NCBI GenBank assembly: GCA_020434085.1
Contig: JAGRBM010000364.1
Span: 1-21,582, forward strand
Length of the DNA stretch: 21,582 bases
Direction: 5' to 3'
From: Chrysiogenia bacterium
GTDB lineage: Bacteria > JAGRBM01
Positions 15,361 through 21,582 of this stretch are shown in pieces. The notes under the pieces were generated by a model. The model was given only the letters and a program-made list of their open reading frames with translations. It had not been told where the DNA came from and did not search any database. Numbering within the stretch: the stretch's first letter is position 1; each line of letters starts with the position of its first letter. The position numbers and the translations under genes are program-made.

Positions 15361-15546
15361 CTACCAGCTCGCCTTAATGACACCCGGGATTTTGCCCTCG
15401 AGTGCATTCTTGCGGAAACAGAGGCGGCACATGTCGAACTTACGAAGGTAGCCGCGAGGGCGACCGCACAGGGGGCAGCGGTTGTACTGCCGAACCTGGA
15501 ATTTCTGCGGGCGCGTGGCCTTCACTTTGAGTGCTGTACGAGCCAT
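15361..15546 (-). CDS. rpsN: 30S ribosomal protein S14, zinc-binding short form (type Z)
   Basis: S14 is a late-binding protein of the 30S head, next to S3 and S10. This is the 61-residue C+ form, with Cys24, Cys27, Cys40 and Cys43 in [12 protein letters not shown] and DMCRLCFRK forming a zinc knuckle. Long zinc-free S14 proteins are about 100 residues. It sits between rplE and rpsH. AGGAG lies about 13 bases before the ATG, slightly distant. Confidence 0.98.
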   Translation of the reverse strand: MARTALKVKATRPQKFQVRQYNRCPLCGRPRGYLRKFDMCRLCFRKNALEGKIPGVIKASW

Positions 15547-15562
15547 GTCTTTCTCGCTTCTC

Positions 15563-16174
15563 CTACTTGCGGAAGGGCATACCCAGCTTTGTCAGCAGGG
15601 CACGGCCTTCCTCGTCGGTCCGGGCTGAAGTCACAAATGTGATGTTCAGGCCTTTGATCCGGTCGATCTTGTCGTAATCGATTTCCGGAAAGATGATTTG
15701 TTCGCGGACGCCCATGGTGAAATTACCACGGCCATCGAATCCGCGCGGCGAAACCCCACGGAAGTCACGCACCCGGGGGAGCGAGACGTTGATCAGACGA
15801 TCGAAGAATTCCCACATCATGTTGCGACGCAGGGTCACCATCACGCCGATCGGGCTGCCCTCGCGAAGCTTGAAGTTCGCGATGGACTTGCGGGCGCGGG
15901 TGACGACCGGACGCTGACCGGAGATCGCTGCCAGTTCGGCGGCGGCACCTTCGATCACCTTGGTGTTGCTGCCCGCATCGCTCAGACCGCCAAGACCCAT
16001 GTTCAGTACCACGCGGCTGAGCCCGGGCACCTGCATGGTGTTCTTGAATCCGAACTCTTCCTTGAGCGCGGGAACGATCTCGCTGCGATACTGGAGAAGC
16101 ATGCGCGGGGGCGCGCCCTTCTCGTGGCCGGTATCGCCGGTGATCCCCGCTGTCAGTTCGACTTTCTTTGCCAT
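15563..16174 (-). CDS. rplE: 50S ribosomal protein L5 with N-terminal extension
   Basis: L5 binds 5S rRNA and the P-site tRNA and bridges to S13. The 203-residue product is about 24 longer than E. coli L5, with the extra residues at the N-terminus ([20 protein letters not shown]) before the conserved [19 protein letters not shown]. The core motifs [24 protein letters not shown] and FPEIDYDKI are intact. ATG at 16174 is chosen; ATG at the MLLQYRS position would remove the extension but has no clear Shine-Dalgarno. It follows rplX by 14 bases. Confidence 0.97.
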   Translation of the reverse strand: MAKKVELTAGITGDTGHEKGAPPRMLLQYRSEIVPALKEEFGFKNTMQVPGLSRVVLNMGLGGLSDAGSNTKVIEGAAAELAAISGQRPVVTRARKSIANFKLREGSPIGVMVTLRRNMMWEFFDRLINVSLPRVRDFRGVSPRGFDGRGNFTMGVREQIIFPEIDYDKIDRIKGLNITFVTSARTDEEGRALLTKLGMPFRK

Positions 16175-16188
16175 CTTCCTGCGGTCCT

Positions 16189-16530
16189 TTAGTTATCGAG
16201 CAGTGCGCCGGATTTCTTTGCGTACCGGCGCCGCGTGCCATCTTCCTGAACCCGGAACTCAACGCGCGTGGGCACGTCTTTCTCGGGGTCAAGAACCATC
16301 ACGTTCGAAAGGTCGATCGGAGCCTCGCGCTCGACAATCCCGCCCTGGGGAGCCGTCTGCGAGGGCTTCTGATGCTTCTTGATCATGCGGACATTCTCGA
16401 CCACCACGCGCCCCTTCTTCGGGAGCACGCGGATGACCTTTCCGCGTTTGCCTTTGTCCGCGCCGGCGACGACCACAACGGTGTCACCCTTCTTCACGCG
16501 GAGCTTCTGAAACTTGAGGTTCTGCGACAT
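16189..16530 (-). CDS. rplX: 50S ribosomal protein L24
   Basis: L24 starts large-subunit assembly on the 5' domain of 23S rRNA and lies by the exit tunnel. The 113-residue product has a KOW motif near the N-terminus ([20 protein letters not shown]), [13 protein letters not shown] and a normal C-terminal half. The start at MSQNLKFQ is chosen over an open frame 17 codons longer, because AGGGA lies 8-10 bases before it and the extra part overlaps the end of rplN. Confidence 0.97.
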   Translation of the reverse strand: MSQNLKFQKLRVKKGDTVVVVAGADKGKRGKVIRVLPKKGRVVVENVRMIKKHQKPSQTAPQGGIVEREAPIDLSNVMVLDPEKDVPTRVEFRVQEDGTRRRYAKKSGALLDN

Positions 16531-16552
16531 GACTACAGTCCCTGGCCTCTGT

Positions 16553-16921
16553 TTAGAGGACCTCCGGTGCGAGCGATACAATCTTCATGTAATTGCGGGC
16601 ACGCAGTTCACGGGCGACCGGGCCGAAAATACGGGTTCCGATCGGCTCGCCGTCCTTGTTGATCAGCACCGCGGCGCTGTCATCAAAACGGATGAATGTT
16701 CCATCGGGTCGGCCATTGGCCTTGCGGGTGCGCACCACGACGGCACGAACCACATCACCCTTCTTTACCTTGCTCTGGGGCAGCGCTTCCTTGACCGAGG
16801 CGACGAAGATGTCGCCAAGTCCGGCGTAGCGCCGCCGACTGCCGCCGAGCACCTTGATGCACTGGATGCGCTTGGCACCCGAGTTGTCTGCGACGACAAG
16901 CTGGCTCTCTACCTGAATCAT
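16553..16921 (-). CDS. rplN: 50S ribosomal protein L14
   Basis: L14 forms intersubunit bridges with 16S rRNA and is the target of the silencing factor RsfS. The 122-residue product is exactly the usual length. It contains [19 protein letters not shown], the conserved loop [14 protein letters not shown] and the terminal [19 protein letters not shown] lies 9 bases before the ATG. Confidence 0.98.
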   Translation of the reverse strand: MIQVESQLVVADNSGAKRIQCIKVLGGSRRRYAGLGDIFVASVKEALPQSKVKKGDVVRAVVVRTRKANGRPDGTFIRFDDSAAVLINKDGEPIGTRIFGPVARELRARNYMKIVSLAPEVL

Positions 16922-16954
16922 GCTCTTGGGCCTCCGGCTCCGTAATGGGCCTAA

Positions 16955-17230
16955 TTAGACCTTGGCTCGCTCGACCACGCGGCTCAGGCGCCAGCGCTTG
17001 GTCTTGCTCAGCGGACGGGTCTCGACGATCTCCACGCGATCACCAATCTGACAGGTGTTCTCTTCGTCGTGGGCGGTGTACTTCTTGTTGCGACGCACGT
17101 ACTTCTTGTAGACCGGGTGCGGAATGAGCAACGTCACACCGACCACAACGGTCTTGTCCATCTTGTTCGAGAGCACCTGCCCCACCTGGGTGCGCGGCGC
17201 CTTGCGAGTGTCTTCACTGGTCTGCGGCAT
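16955..17230 (-). CDS. rpsQ: 30S ribosomal protein S17
   Basis: S17 is an OB-fold primary binder of the 16S 5' domain. The 91-residue product has the conserved [16 protein letters not shown], the long basic loop [20 protein letters not shown] and [18 protein letters not shown]. Two in-frame ATGs exist: 17236 stands 2 bases from AGGT, whereas 17230 is 8 bases away, so the latter is preferred. The first 15 residues form a short polar extension. It follows rpmC by 16-22 bases. Confidence 0.97.
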   Translation of the reverse strand: MPQTSEDTRKAPRTQVGQVLSNKMDKTVVVGVTLLIPHPVYKKYVRRNKKYTAHDEENTCQIGDRVEIVETRPLSKTKRWRLSRVVERAKV

Positions 17231-17252
17231 CGTCATCTACCTGCTCGCCCTT

Positions 17253-17471
17253 TCAGGCTTCGGTTGCGCCCTGGTTTTGGGCGGGCTTGCTGCGCTCGTT
17301 GAGCACCGTCTTGAGACGGGCGATCGTCCTGCGAACATTTCCGTAAAGCGCCGTGTTCTCGATTCGTTCGGTGGCGCTGCGCAGCCGGAGCCGGAAGAGC
17401 TCGTCGACCCGGTCGCTGAGCTGCTGCTTGAGTTCCTCGTCGGAGAGGTTGCGGATTTCCGTGATTTTCAT
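17253..17471 (-). CDS. rpmC: 50S ribosomal protein L29
   Basis: L29 is a helical-hairpin protein beside L23 at the tunnel exit. The 72-residue product has the two-helix pattern [20 protein letters not shown] and [20 protein letters not shown], with a short polar tail. Its ATG overlaps the rplP stop by ATGA, which suggests coupled translation. Confidence 0.97.
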   Translation of the reverse strand: MKITEIRNLSDEELKQQLSDRVDELFRLRLRSATERIENTALYGNVRRTIARLKTVLNERSKPAQNQGATEA

Positions 17472-17887
17472 TCCAGTCCCTCCGATCGTTCGATCACGCG
17501 GGTCTTGATCGGGAGTTTGAAGGCCGCCAGGCGAAGTGCCTCTTTGGCGAGCTCGGGATCCACACCTTCCATTTCGTAGAGGATGCGACCGGGCTTGACG
17601 ACGGCGACCCAGAATTCCGGGGCGCCCTTGCCCTTACCCATGCGGACTTCAAGGGGCTTCTTGGTGATCGGCTTGTCCGGGAAGATCCGGATCCAAACCT
17701 TGCCGCCACGCTTCACCTTGCGGGTGATGGCGATACGGGCCGCTTCGATCTGGCGCGAGGTGATCTTGCCGGACTCCACCGCCTGGATCCCGATTTCCCC
17801 GAAAGAAAGCTCGGAACCACGGTGGGCCTTGCCACGGACGTGGCCCTTTTGCACCTTGCGGTATCGCGGTCGTGCTGGAAGCAACAT
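17468..17887 (-). CDS. rplP: 50S ribosomal protein L16
   Basis: L16 lies near the A-site tRNA elbow and is added late in 50S assembly. The 139-residue product begins [19 protein letters not shown] and contains [40 protein letters not shown] and [10 protein letters not shown], all typical. Length is normal. AGGAG lies about 11 bases before the ATG. Confidence 0.98.
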   Translation of the reverse strand: MLLPARPRYRKVQKGHVRGKAHRGSELSFGEIGIQAVESGKITSRQIEAARIAITRKVKRGGKVWIRIFPDKPITKKPLEVRMGKGKGAPEFWVAVVKPGRILYEMEGVDPELAKEALRLAAFKLPIKTRVIERSEGLE

Positions 17888-17914
17888 TGCTCGTTATCTC
17901 CTGGTCTCTAGCTC

Positions 17915-18607
17915 TCAGGACGCCGCAGCGGCCTCGGTTTCGGCGGTCACACTCGAAGTGGAGCTGTCGCCGCGTGCGCGCTCGGGGAGGATGTCACCCT
18001 TGTAGAGCCACACCTTCACACCGATAACGCCGTAAGTGGTGCGCGCCTCGGCAGTGCCGTAGTCGATGTCCGCACGGAGGGTGTGCAGGGGAACACGTCC
18101 CTCGCGATACCATTCCTTGCGGCCCATCTCGGCGCCGCCCAGACGGCCGGCGCAACGAACCTTGATTCCCTTCGCACCCAGGCGAAGCGAGGTGGTCACC
18201 GATTTCTTCATCGCGCGACGGAAGGCCACGCGGCGCTCGAGCTGGAGGGCGATGTTCTCGGCCACAAGCTGGGCGTCAAGTTCGGGACGGCGCACCTCAA
18301 CGATGTTGATGAACAGCTCGGTCTTGGTCAGCTTCTGCAGGTCCTTCTTGAGGGACTCCACATCGCTGCCGCGCTTGCCGATGATCAGACCCGGGCGCGC
18401 CGCATGGATGTTGATCTTGGCCTTCTTTGCCGCACGCTCGATCTCGATCCGCGAGATTCCCGCCGGATAGAGCTTCTTCTTGATGTGCTTGCGAATGGCC
18501 AGGTCCTCATGCAGGAACTGGGAATACTGCTTCTCGGAGAACCAGCGCGACTGCCAGGTGCGAATGACACCGAGCCGGAATCCGTTGGGATGTACTTTTT
18601 GACCCAT
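17915..18607 (-). CDS. rpsC: 30S ribosomal protein S3
   Basis: S3 forms the mRNA entry channel with S4 and S5 and contributes to the ribosomal helicase. The 230-residue product begins [20 protein letters not shown]. It has a type II KH domain with GKRG at 77-80 ([15 protein letters not shown]) and a C-terminal domain containing [19 protein letters not shown]. The last 20 residues are a Ser/Ala/Glu-rich tail. AAGG lies about 6 bases before the ATG. Confidence 0.98.
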   Translation of the reverse strand: MGQKVHPNGFRLGVIRTWQSRWFSEKQYSQFLHEDLAIRKHIKKKLYPAGISRIEIERAAKKAKINIHAARPGLIIGKRGSDVESLKKDLQKLTKTELFINIVEVRRPELDAQLVAENIALQLERRVAFRRAMKKSVTTSLRLGAKGIKVRCAGRLGGAEMGRKEWYREGRVPLHTLRADIDYGTAEARTTYGVIGVKVWLYKGDILPERARGDSSTSSVTAETEAAAAS

Positions 18608-18622
18608 ACCGAACCTTCTCTC

Positions 18623-18958
18623 TTACTTCTCGTCGTCGACCACCACAGTGATGTGGCTGGTGCGGTGAAGCAGCGGGCTGGCGCTGCCGTGAGCGCGGGT
18701 AAGCCAGCGCTTCATCGTGGGACCTTCATCGACGAAGATCTTCTTCACATGGAGCTGATCGACGTCGCTACCATGCAGCTCTGCAGCGTTGGCGGCAGCC
18801 GAGCGGACGATCTTGTCGATGACCGGGGCCGCGGCCTTGCGGGTGAGCGCAAGCTGGGCAATCGCCTCGGGCACCGGCTTGCCGCGAACCAGGTCCGCTA
18901 CCAGCCGGGCTTTACGCGGCGTGATTTTCGCAAATCGCAGTACGGCGCGTGATTCCAT
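18623..18958 (-). CDS. rplV: 50S ribosomal protein L22
   Basis: L22 lines the peptide exit tunnel with L4. The 111-residue product has the globular core (TPRKARLVADLVRGKPVPEA) and the long beta-hairpin at about 82-100 that forms the tunnel constriction. The hairpin reads MKRWLTRAHGSASPLLHRTS, with fewer positive charges than usual (see findings). Only AAGAAG from the end of rpsS serves as a weak Shine-Dalgarno. rpsS ends 5 bases upstream. Confidence 0.97.
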   Translation of the reverse strand: MESRAVLRFAKITPRKARLVADLVRGKPVPEAIAQLALTRKAAAPVIDKIVRSAAANAAELHGSDVDQLHVKKIFVDEGPTMKRWLTRAHGSASPLLHRTSHITVVVDDEK

Positions 18959-18963
18959 GGCGT

Positions 18964-19239
18964 TTACTTCTTGCCTTTCTTGCCGCCGGCGTGACCGTAG
19001 TAGGTGCGCGTCGGGGAGAACTCACCGAGTTTGTGGCCGACCATATTCTCGGTCACAAACAGGGGAACAAACTTCTTGCCGTTGTGGATCAGGAACTGCA
19101 CACCGACAAAGTCGGGAGTGATCGTGGAACGACGACTCCAGGTCTTGATCGGCTTGGTGTTGTTCGCCGCGCGGGCGGTGTCCACCTTCTTCTCAAGGTG
19201 TCCGTCGATGAACGGACCTTTTTTAACGCTTCTAGGCAT
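18964..19239 (-). CDS. rpsS: 30S ribosomal protein S19
   Basis: S19 pairs with S13 at the top of the 30S head. The 91-residue product starts [20 protein letters not shown], contains [20 protein letters not shown] and [18 protein letters not shown]. Its ATG follows the rplB stop directly (TAAATG), with AAGGGAG inside rplB as the Shine-Dalgarno, about 8 bases upstream, so it is probably coupled to rplB. Confidence 0.98.
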   Translation of the reverse strand: MPRSVKKGPFIDGHLEKKVDTARAANNTKPIKTWSRRSTITPDFVGVQFLIHNGKKFVPLFVTENMVGHKLGEFSPTRTYYGHAGGKKGKK

Positions 19240-20076
19240 TTAACGAACTCCCTTGGGCCGGCGACGCAGAATGTAGCCGTCGGTGCGCTTGTTGCTGCGC
19301 GTCTTCTTGCCCTTGGTCTGCCAGCCCCACGGGGAAACCGGATGCGGGTTACCCTGAGAGGACTTGCCTTCACCACCGCCGTGGGGGTGATCGACCGGAT
19401 TCATAACCACGCCGCGAACGTGCGGGCGGCGTCCCTGCCAGCGCGAGCGGCCGGCCTTACCAATCGAGAGGTTGCTGTGATCGGCGTTGCCGACCTGGCC
19501 GATGGTGGCGCTGCAGCGGGCCAGGACGCGGCGGATTTCACCGGAGGGCATGCGAATGATCGCGTAACCCTTGTCCTTGCCCAGAAGCTGCGCCGAGCTG
19601 CCGGCACTGCGCACGAGCTGTCCACCCTTGCCGAGCTTGAGCTCGATGTTGTGGATGGTCGTGCCGTCGGGAATCTTCTCGAGCGGGATGGCGTTGCCCA
19701 CCAGGATGTCGGCCTCGGGTCCCGACATCAGGGTCTGCCCCACCTTCACGCCGACCGGCGCGAGGATGTAACGCTTCTCGCCATCCACATAGTGGAGCAG
19801 CGCGATGTTCGCCGTGCGATTGGGATCGTATTCGATCGCCGCAACGCGGGCGGGCACGCCGTGCTTGTTGCGACGGAAATCGATCTGACGGTAACGACGC
19901 TTGTGGCCTCCGCCGCGGAAACGCGAGGTGGTCACGCCACGCTTGTTGCGGCCGGCGGTCGTGTCGATTCCCTTGGTCAGCCGACGCTCAGGCTTCTTGT
20001 CGGAGAGTTCCGTGAAGTCCAGCGTGGTTTGGAACCGGCGACCTGCACTGGTCGGTTTGTACTTTTTCACTGCCAT
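19240..20076 (-). CDS. rplB: 50S ribosomal protein L2
   Basis: L2 supports the peptidyl-transferase centre and binds tRNA and bridge regions. The 278-residue product is of normal length. It begins [20 protein letters not shown], has [20 protein letters not shown] and [15 protein letters not shown]-type sequence at about 127-139, and the highly conserved DHPHGGGEG at 229-237. It lies between rplW and rpsS in the S10 operon. Confidence 0.98.
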   Translation of the reverse strand: MAVKKYKPTSAGRRFQTTLDFTELSDKKPERRLTKGIDTTAGRNKRGVTTSRFRGGGHKRRYRQIDFRRNKHGVPARVAAIEYDPNRTANIALLHYVDGEKRYILAPVGVKVGQTLMSGPEADILVGNAIPLEKIPDGTTIHNIELKLGKGGQLVRSAGSSAQLLGKDKGYAIIRMPSGEIRRVLARCSATIGQVGNADHSNLSIGKAGRSRWQGRRPHVRGVVMNPVDHPHGGGEGKSSQGNPHPVSPWGWQTKGKKTRSNKRTDGYILRRRPKGVR

Positions 20077-20106
20077 GGTAACTGCGCTCCTGATCCGTTG
20101 GGCCGT

Positions 20107-20397
20107 TTACAGTGCGAGCAGGTCGAGCTCGCTGCCGGGGGCCAGACGGACGATCGCTTTCTTCCAGTTCGGACGCTTGTAGGTGTTCATTCCGCGGCGC
20201 TTGCGCTTGCCGGCGACCAGCAGGGTGCGGACATCGGCCACCTTCACATTGAAGAGCTCTTCGACGGCGCGGCGAACCTGTACCTTGTTGGCCCACACGG
20301 CCACTTCAAAGGCGACCTGGTTGCCGTGGTCCTTGAGGAGCGTCGCCTTCTCGGTGATGAGCGGCTTGACGATGACGTCCTGTGCTACTTTCGACAT
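20107..20397 (-). CDS. rplW: 50S ribosomal protein L23
   Basis: L23 sits at the peptide exit and docks trigger factor and SRP. The 96-residue product starts KVAQDVIVKPLITEKATLL after the first residues, has FEVAVWANKVQVRRAVEELF and the basic loop GKRKRRGMNTYKRPNWKKAI. The trigger-factor contact Glu lies in the VEELFNVKV segment. AGGAG lies 8 bases before the ATG. Confidence 0.98.
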   Translation of the reverse strand: MSKVAQDVIVKPLITEKATLLKDHGNQVAFEVAVWANKVQVRRAVEELFNVKVADVRTLLVAGKRKRRGMNTYKRPNWKKAIVRLAPGSELDLLAL

Positions 20398-20413
20398 GAC
20401 TTACGCTCCTGCC

Positions 20414-21025
20414 TCAGGCCGCCGCCAGGAAGCCGACCAGCTTCTCCAGCGCGTCCTTTGTAATCACGATCCGCTCGTGCTCGATCAGGTCGATCGGGTT
20501 GAGCTGGTCGAGCGTCAGCACGGTCACTTCCGGCAGGTTGCGGGCGCCCAGCTCGAAGTTCTTCGAGCACTGATCCACCAGGAACACCGCGCTGGCCGCT
20601 CCGAGCTGGTCGAGGATGCCCTCTACCAGACGGGTCTTCGGCTCGGGAAGCTCCACATCCTTGACCACGATGATCGCGTTCTCACGGGCACGCTCACTGA
20701 GCAGGCCGCGAAGGGCTGCCCGGCGCATCTTGCGCGGCATCGCCGCGCTGAACTCGCGCGGGGTCAAATGATGAATCATCGCGCCACCACGCCACAGCGG
20801 AGAGCGACGCGAACCGGCGCGGGCACGGCCCGAGCCCTTCTGCTTCCAGGGCTTGGCGCCGCCGCCGCGGGTTTCTGCGCGCCCCTGCGTGGCCTTGGTG
20901 CCAAGCCGCGCATTGTTGCGCTGACGGACCACGAGCTGATGCACCGTGGCGGCACTGAAGGGCTGCGCAAAGACGCTTGCCGGCAGTTCCATTTTCTCGA
21001 TCGAGAGCTGTGCTTTTCCAGCCAT
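20414..21025 (-). CDS. rplD: 50S ribosomal protein L4
   Basis: L4 lines the exit tunnel; in E. coli it also represses the S10 operon by transcription and translation. The 203-residue product has a normal globular fold and an intact long basic loop at about 40-92 (GGGAKPWKQKGSGRARAGSR and SPLWRGG). The C-terminal part, LDQLNPIDLIEHERIVITKD, is typical. AGGA lies 6 bases before the ATG. The gene directly upstream is rpsJ rather than rplC, from which it is separated by only 44 bases. Confidence 0.98.
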   Translation of the reverse strand: MAGKAQLSIEKMELPASVFAQPFSAATVHQLVVRQRNNARLGTKATQGRAETRGGGAKPWKQKGSGRARAGSRRSPLWRGGAMIHHLTPREFSAAMPRKMRRAALRGLLSERARENAIIVVKDVELPEPKTRLVEGILDQLGAASAVFLVDQCSKNFELGARNLPEVTVLTLDQLNPIDLIEHERIVITKDALEKLVGFLAAA

Positions 21026-21044
21026 CGTTCTTCCTCACACTCCT

Positions 21045-21069
21045 GGAGCGCTTCCCTTGCGGGAGCTCC
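21045..21069 (-). promoter_or_regulatory. Hairpin in the rpsJ-rplD gap
   Basis: Directly after the rpsJ stop, GGAGC-TCCC pairs with GGGA-(AGC)-GCTCC around a GCAA loop of the GNRA class: nine base pairs with a 3-base bulge. It contains a Shine-Dalgarno-like GGAG that has no start codon at a usable distance. It lies about 20 bases before the rplD ATG, where rplC would normally be. Confidence 0.45.
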
Positions 21070-21378
21070 TTAGAGCTTGATCTCCACGTCCACGCCGGCC
21101 GCCAGGTCGAGCTTCATGAGCGCGTCCACGGTCTGCTGGGTGGGGTCCAAAATATCAAGGAGCCGTTTGTGGGTCCGTATCTCGAACTGCTCACGCGACT
21201 TCTTGTCGACGTGCGGCGAACGAAGCACGGTGTAACGCTGAATCCGCGTGGGAAGCGGAATCGGCCCAGAAATACGGGCTCCCGTACGCTTGGCCGTGTC
21301 CACGATTTCCCGGGTCGACTGATCCAGGATCTTGTGGTCAAAGGCCTTGAGACGGATTCTGATTTTCTGACTCTGCAT
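21070..21378 (-). CDS. rpsJ: 30S ribosomal protein S10 (NusE)
   Basis: S10 belongs to the 30S head and, as NusE, pairs with NusB in antitermination. The 102-residue product has normal length. It begins [19 protein letters not shown] after the first residues and contains [20 protein letters not shown] and [16 protein letters not shown], the long loop and NusB-binding face. No good Shine-Dalgarno is visible; GGCGGT about 9 bases upstream is within a predicted hairpin. It follows tuf by 49 bases. Confidence 0.98.
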   Translation of the reverse strand: MQSQKIRIRLKAFDHKILDQSTREIVDTAKRTGARISGPIPLPTRIQRYTVLRSPHVDKKSREQFEIRTHKRLLDILDPTQQTVDALMKLDLAAGVDVEIKL

Positions 21379-21387
21379 GGCTTTCGT

Positions 21388-21410
21388 ACCGCCGTAGTCT
21401 CTCTACCGGT
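21388..21410 (-). promoter_or_regulatory. Hairpin in the tuf-rpsJ gap
   Basis: ACCG-GTAG pairs with CTAC-(GG)-CGGT around an AGAGA loop: eight base pairs with a 2-base bulge. It covers the only Shine-Dalgarno-like sequence (GGCGGT) before rpsJ, so folding could lower rpsJ initiation. This is a by-eye prediction in GC-rich DNA. Confidence 0.35.
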
Positions 21411-21427
21411 GCCCGTGGGCAGCGGTG

Positions 21428-21582
21428 CTACTCAATAATCTCCGTAACAACGCCGGCTCCGACGGTGCGTCCGCCTTCGCGGATTGCGAAGCGCACGCCG
21501 TCTTCCATGGCGATGGGGGTGATGAGTTCTACTTCCATCTGGGCGTTGTCGCCCGGCATGATCATTTCCGTTCCCTCGGGAA
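21428..21582 (-). CDS. tuf: Elongation factor Tu, C-terminal fragment
   Basis: The last 50 codons of a gene that runs out of the window. The end reads [20 protein letters not shown], later [18 protein letters not shown] and TEIIE, stopping at TAG. This is domain 3 of EF-Tu, which delivers aminoacyl-tRNA to the ribosome. Its position next to rpsJ indicates that the str operon (rpsL-rpsG-fusA-tuf) probably continues beyond the window and may supply the promoter for the whole cluster. The C-terminal IIE differs slightly from the common VI/IE ending. Confidence 0.96.
   Translation of the reverse strand, partial: PEGTEMIMPGDNAQMEVELITPIAMEDGVRFAIREGGRTVGAGVVTEIIE

Noticed and set aside
18949-20463. 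504-codon open frame on the plus strand
   Set aside because: Antisense to rpsS, rplB and rplW; no domain, no ribosome binding site, a shadow of GC-biased coding.
1-21582. CRISPR array, insertion sequence, tRNA, rRNA or attachment site
   Set aside because: I looked for regular repeats, transposase motifs, terminal inverted repeats and cloverleaf patterns and saw none.

Overview
The window is GC-rich, gene-dense bacterial chromosome, almost entirely housekeeping. An outer-membrane type murein transglycosylase lipoprotein (MltD-like) indicates a Gram-negative cell. The gene order secY-adk-map-infA-rpmJ-rpsM-rpsK-rpsD-rpoA-rplQ, a zinc-type S14, and nearby LEA_2, tatA and mutS2 genes fit a deltaproteobacterial-grade lineage (Myxococcota/Desulfobacterota/Bdellovibrionota-like). 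This placement is inference, not a tree.

Layout. Positions 1-149 hold the 3' end of trpA (+). Then come a membrane-anchored protein with two LEA_2/WHy-type domains (187-1077, +) and a small Cys/His-rich protein of unknown function (1234-1506, +). Facing it is a two-gene unit on the minus strand, mltD then tatA (3581-1513). mltD is divergent from mutS2 (3791-6157, +), across a 209-base intergenic region with a candidate promoter and inverted repeat. A strong bidirectional hairpin terminator (6179-6213) separates mutS2 from the convergent ribosomal cluster.

From 21582 down to 6233 everything lies on the minus strand: (tuf 3' end)-rpsJ-rplD-rplW-rplB-rpsS-rplV-rpsC-rplP-rpmC-rpsQ-rplN-rplX-rplE-rpsN-rpsH-rplF-rplR-rpsE-rpmD-rplO-secY-adk-map-infA-rpmJ-rpsM-rpsK-rpsD-rpoA-rplQ. 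These are the fused S10, spc and alpha operons. They code for ribosomal proteins, the Sec channel, adenylate kinase, methionine aminopeptidase, IF-1 and RNA polymerase alpha. Gaps between genes are 0 to 61 bases, with several ATGA overlaps, and the only clear terminator is after rplQ.

The most notable observation is an absence. rplC (ribosomal protein L3), normally between rpsJ and rplD, is missing; only 44 bases separate those genes and L3 is not encoded elsewhere in the window. Either rplC has moved in this lineage or the assembly has lost about 0.6 kb. Secondary points are a loss of positive charge in the L22 tunnel hairpin, a long acidic tail on L17, altered ATPase motifs in MutS2, and small hairpins in several of the longer intercistronic gaps. 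I see no mobile element, CRISPR array, tRNA, rRNA or convincing new defence or biosynthetic system. No stretch above 300 bases lacks a gene; the largest are 3582-3790 and 1078-1233.
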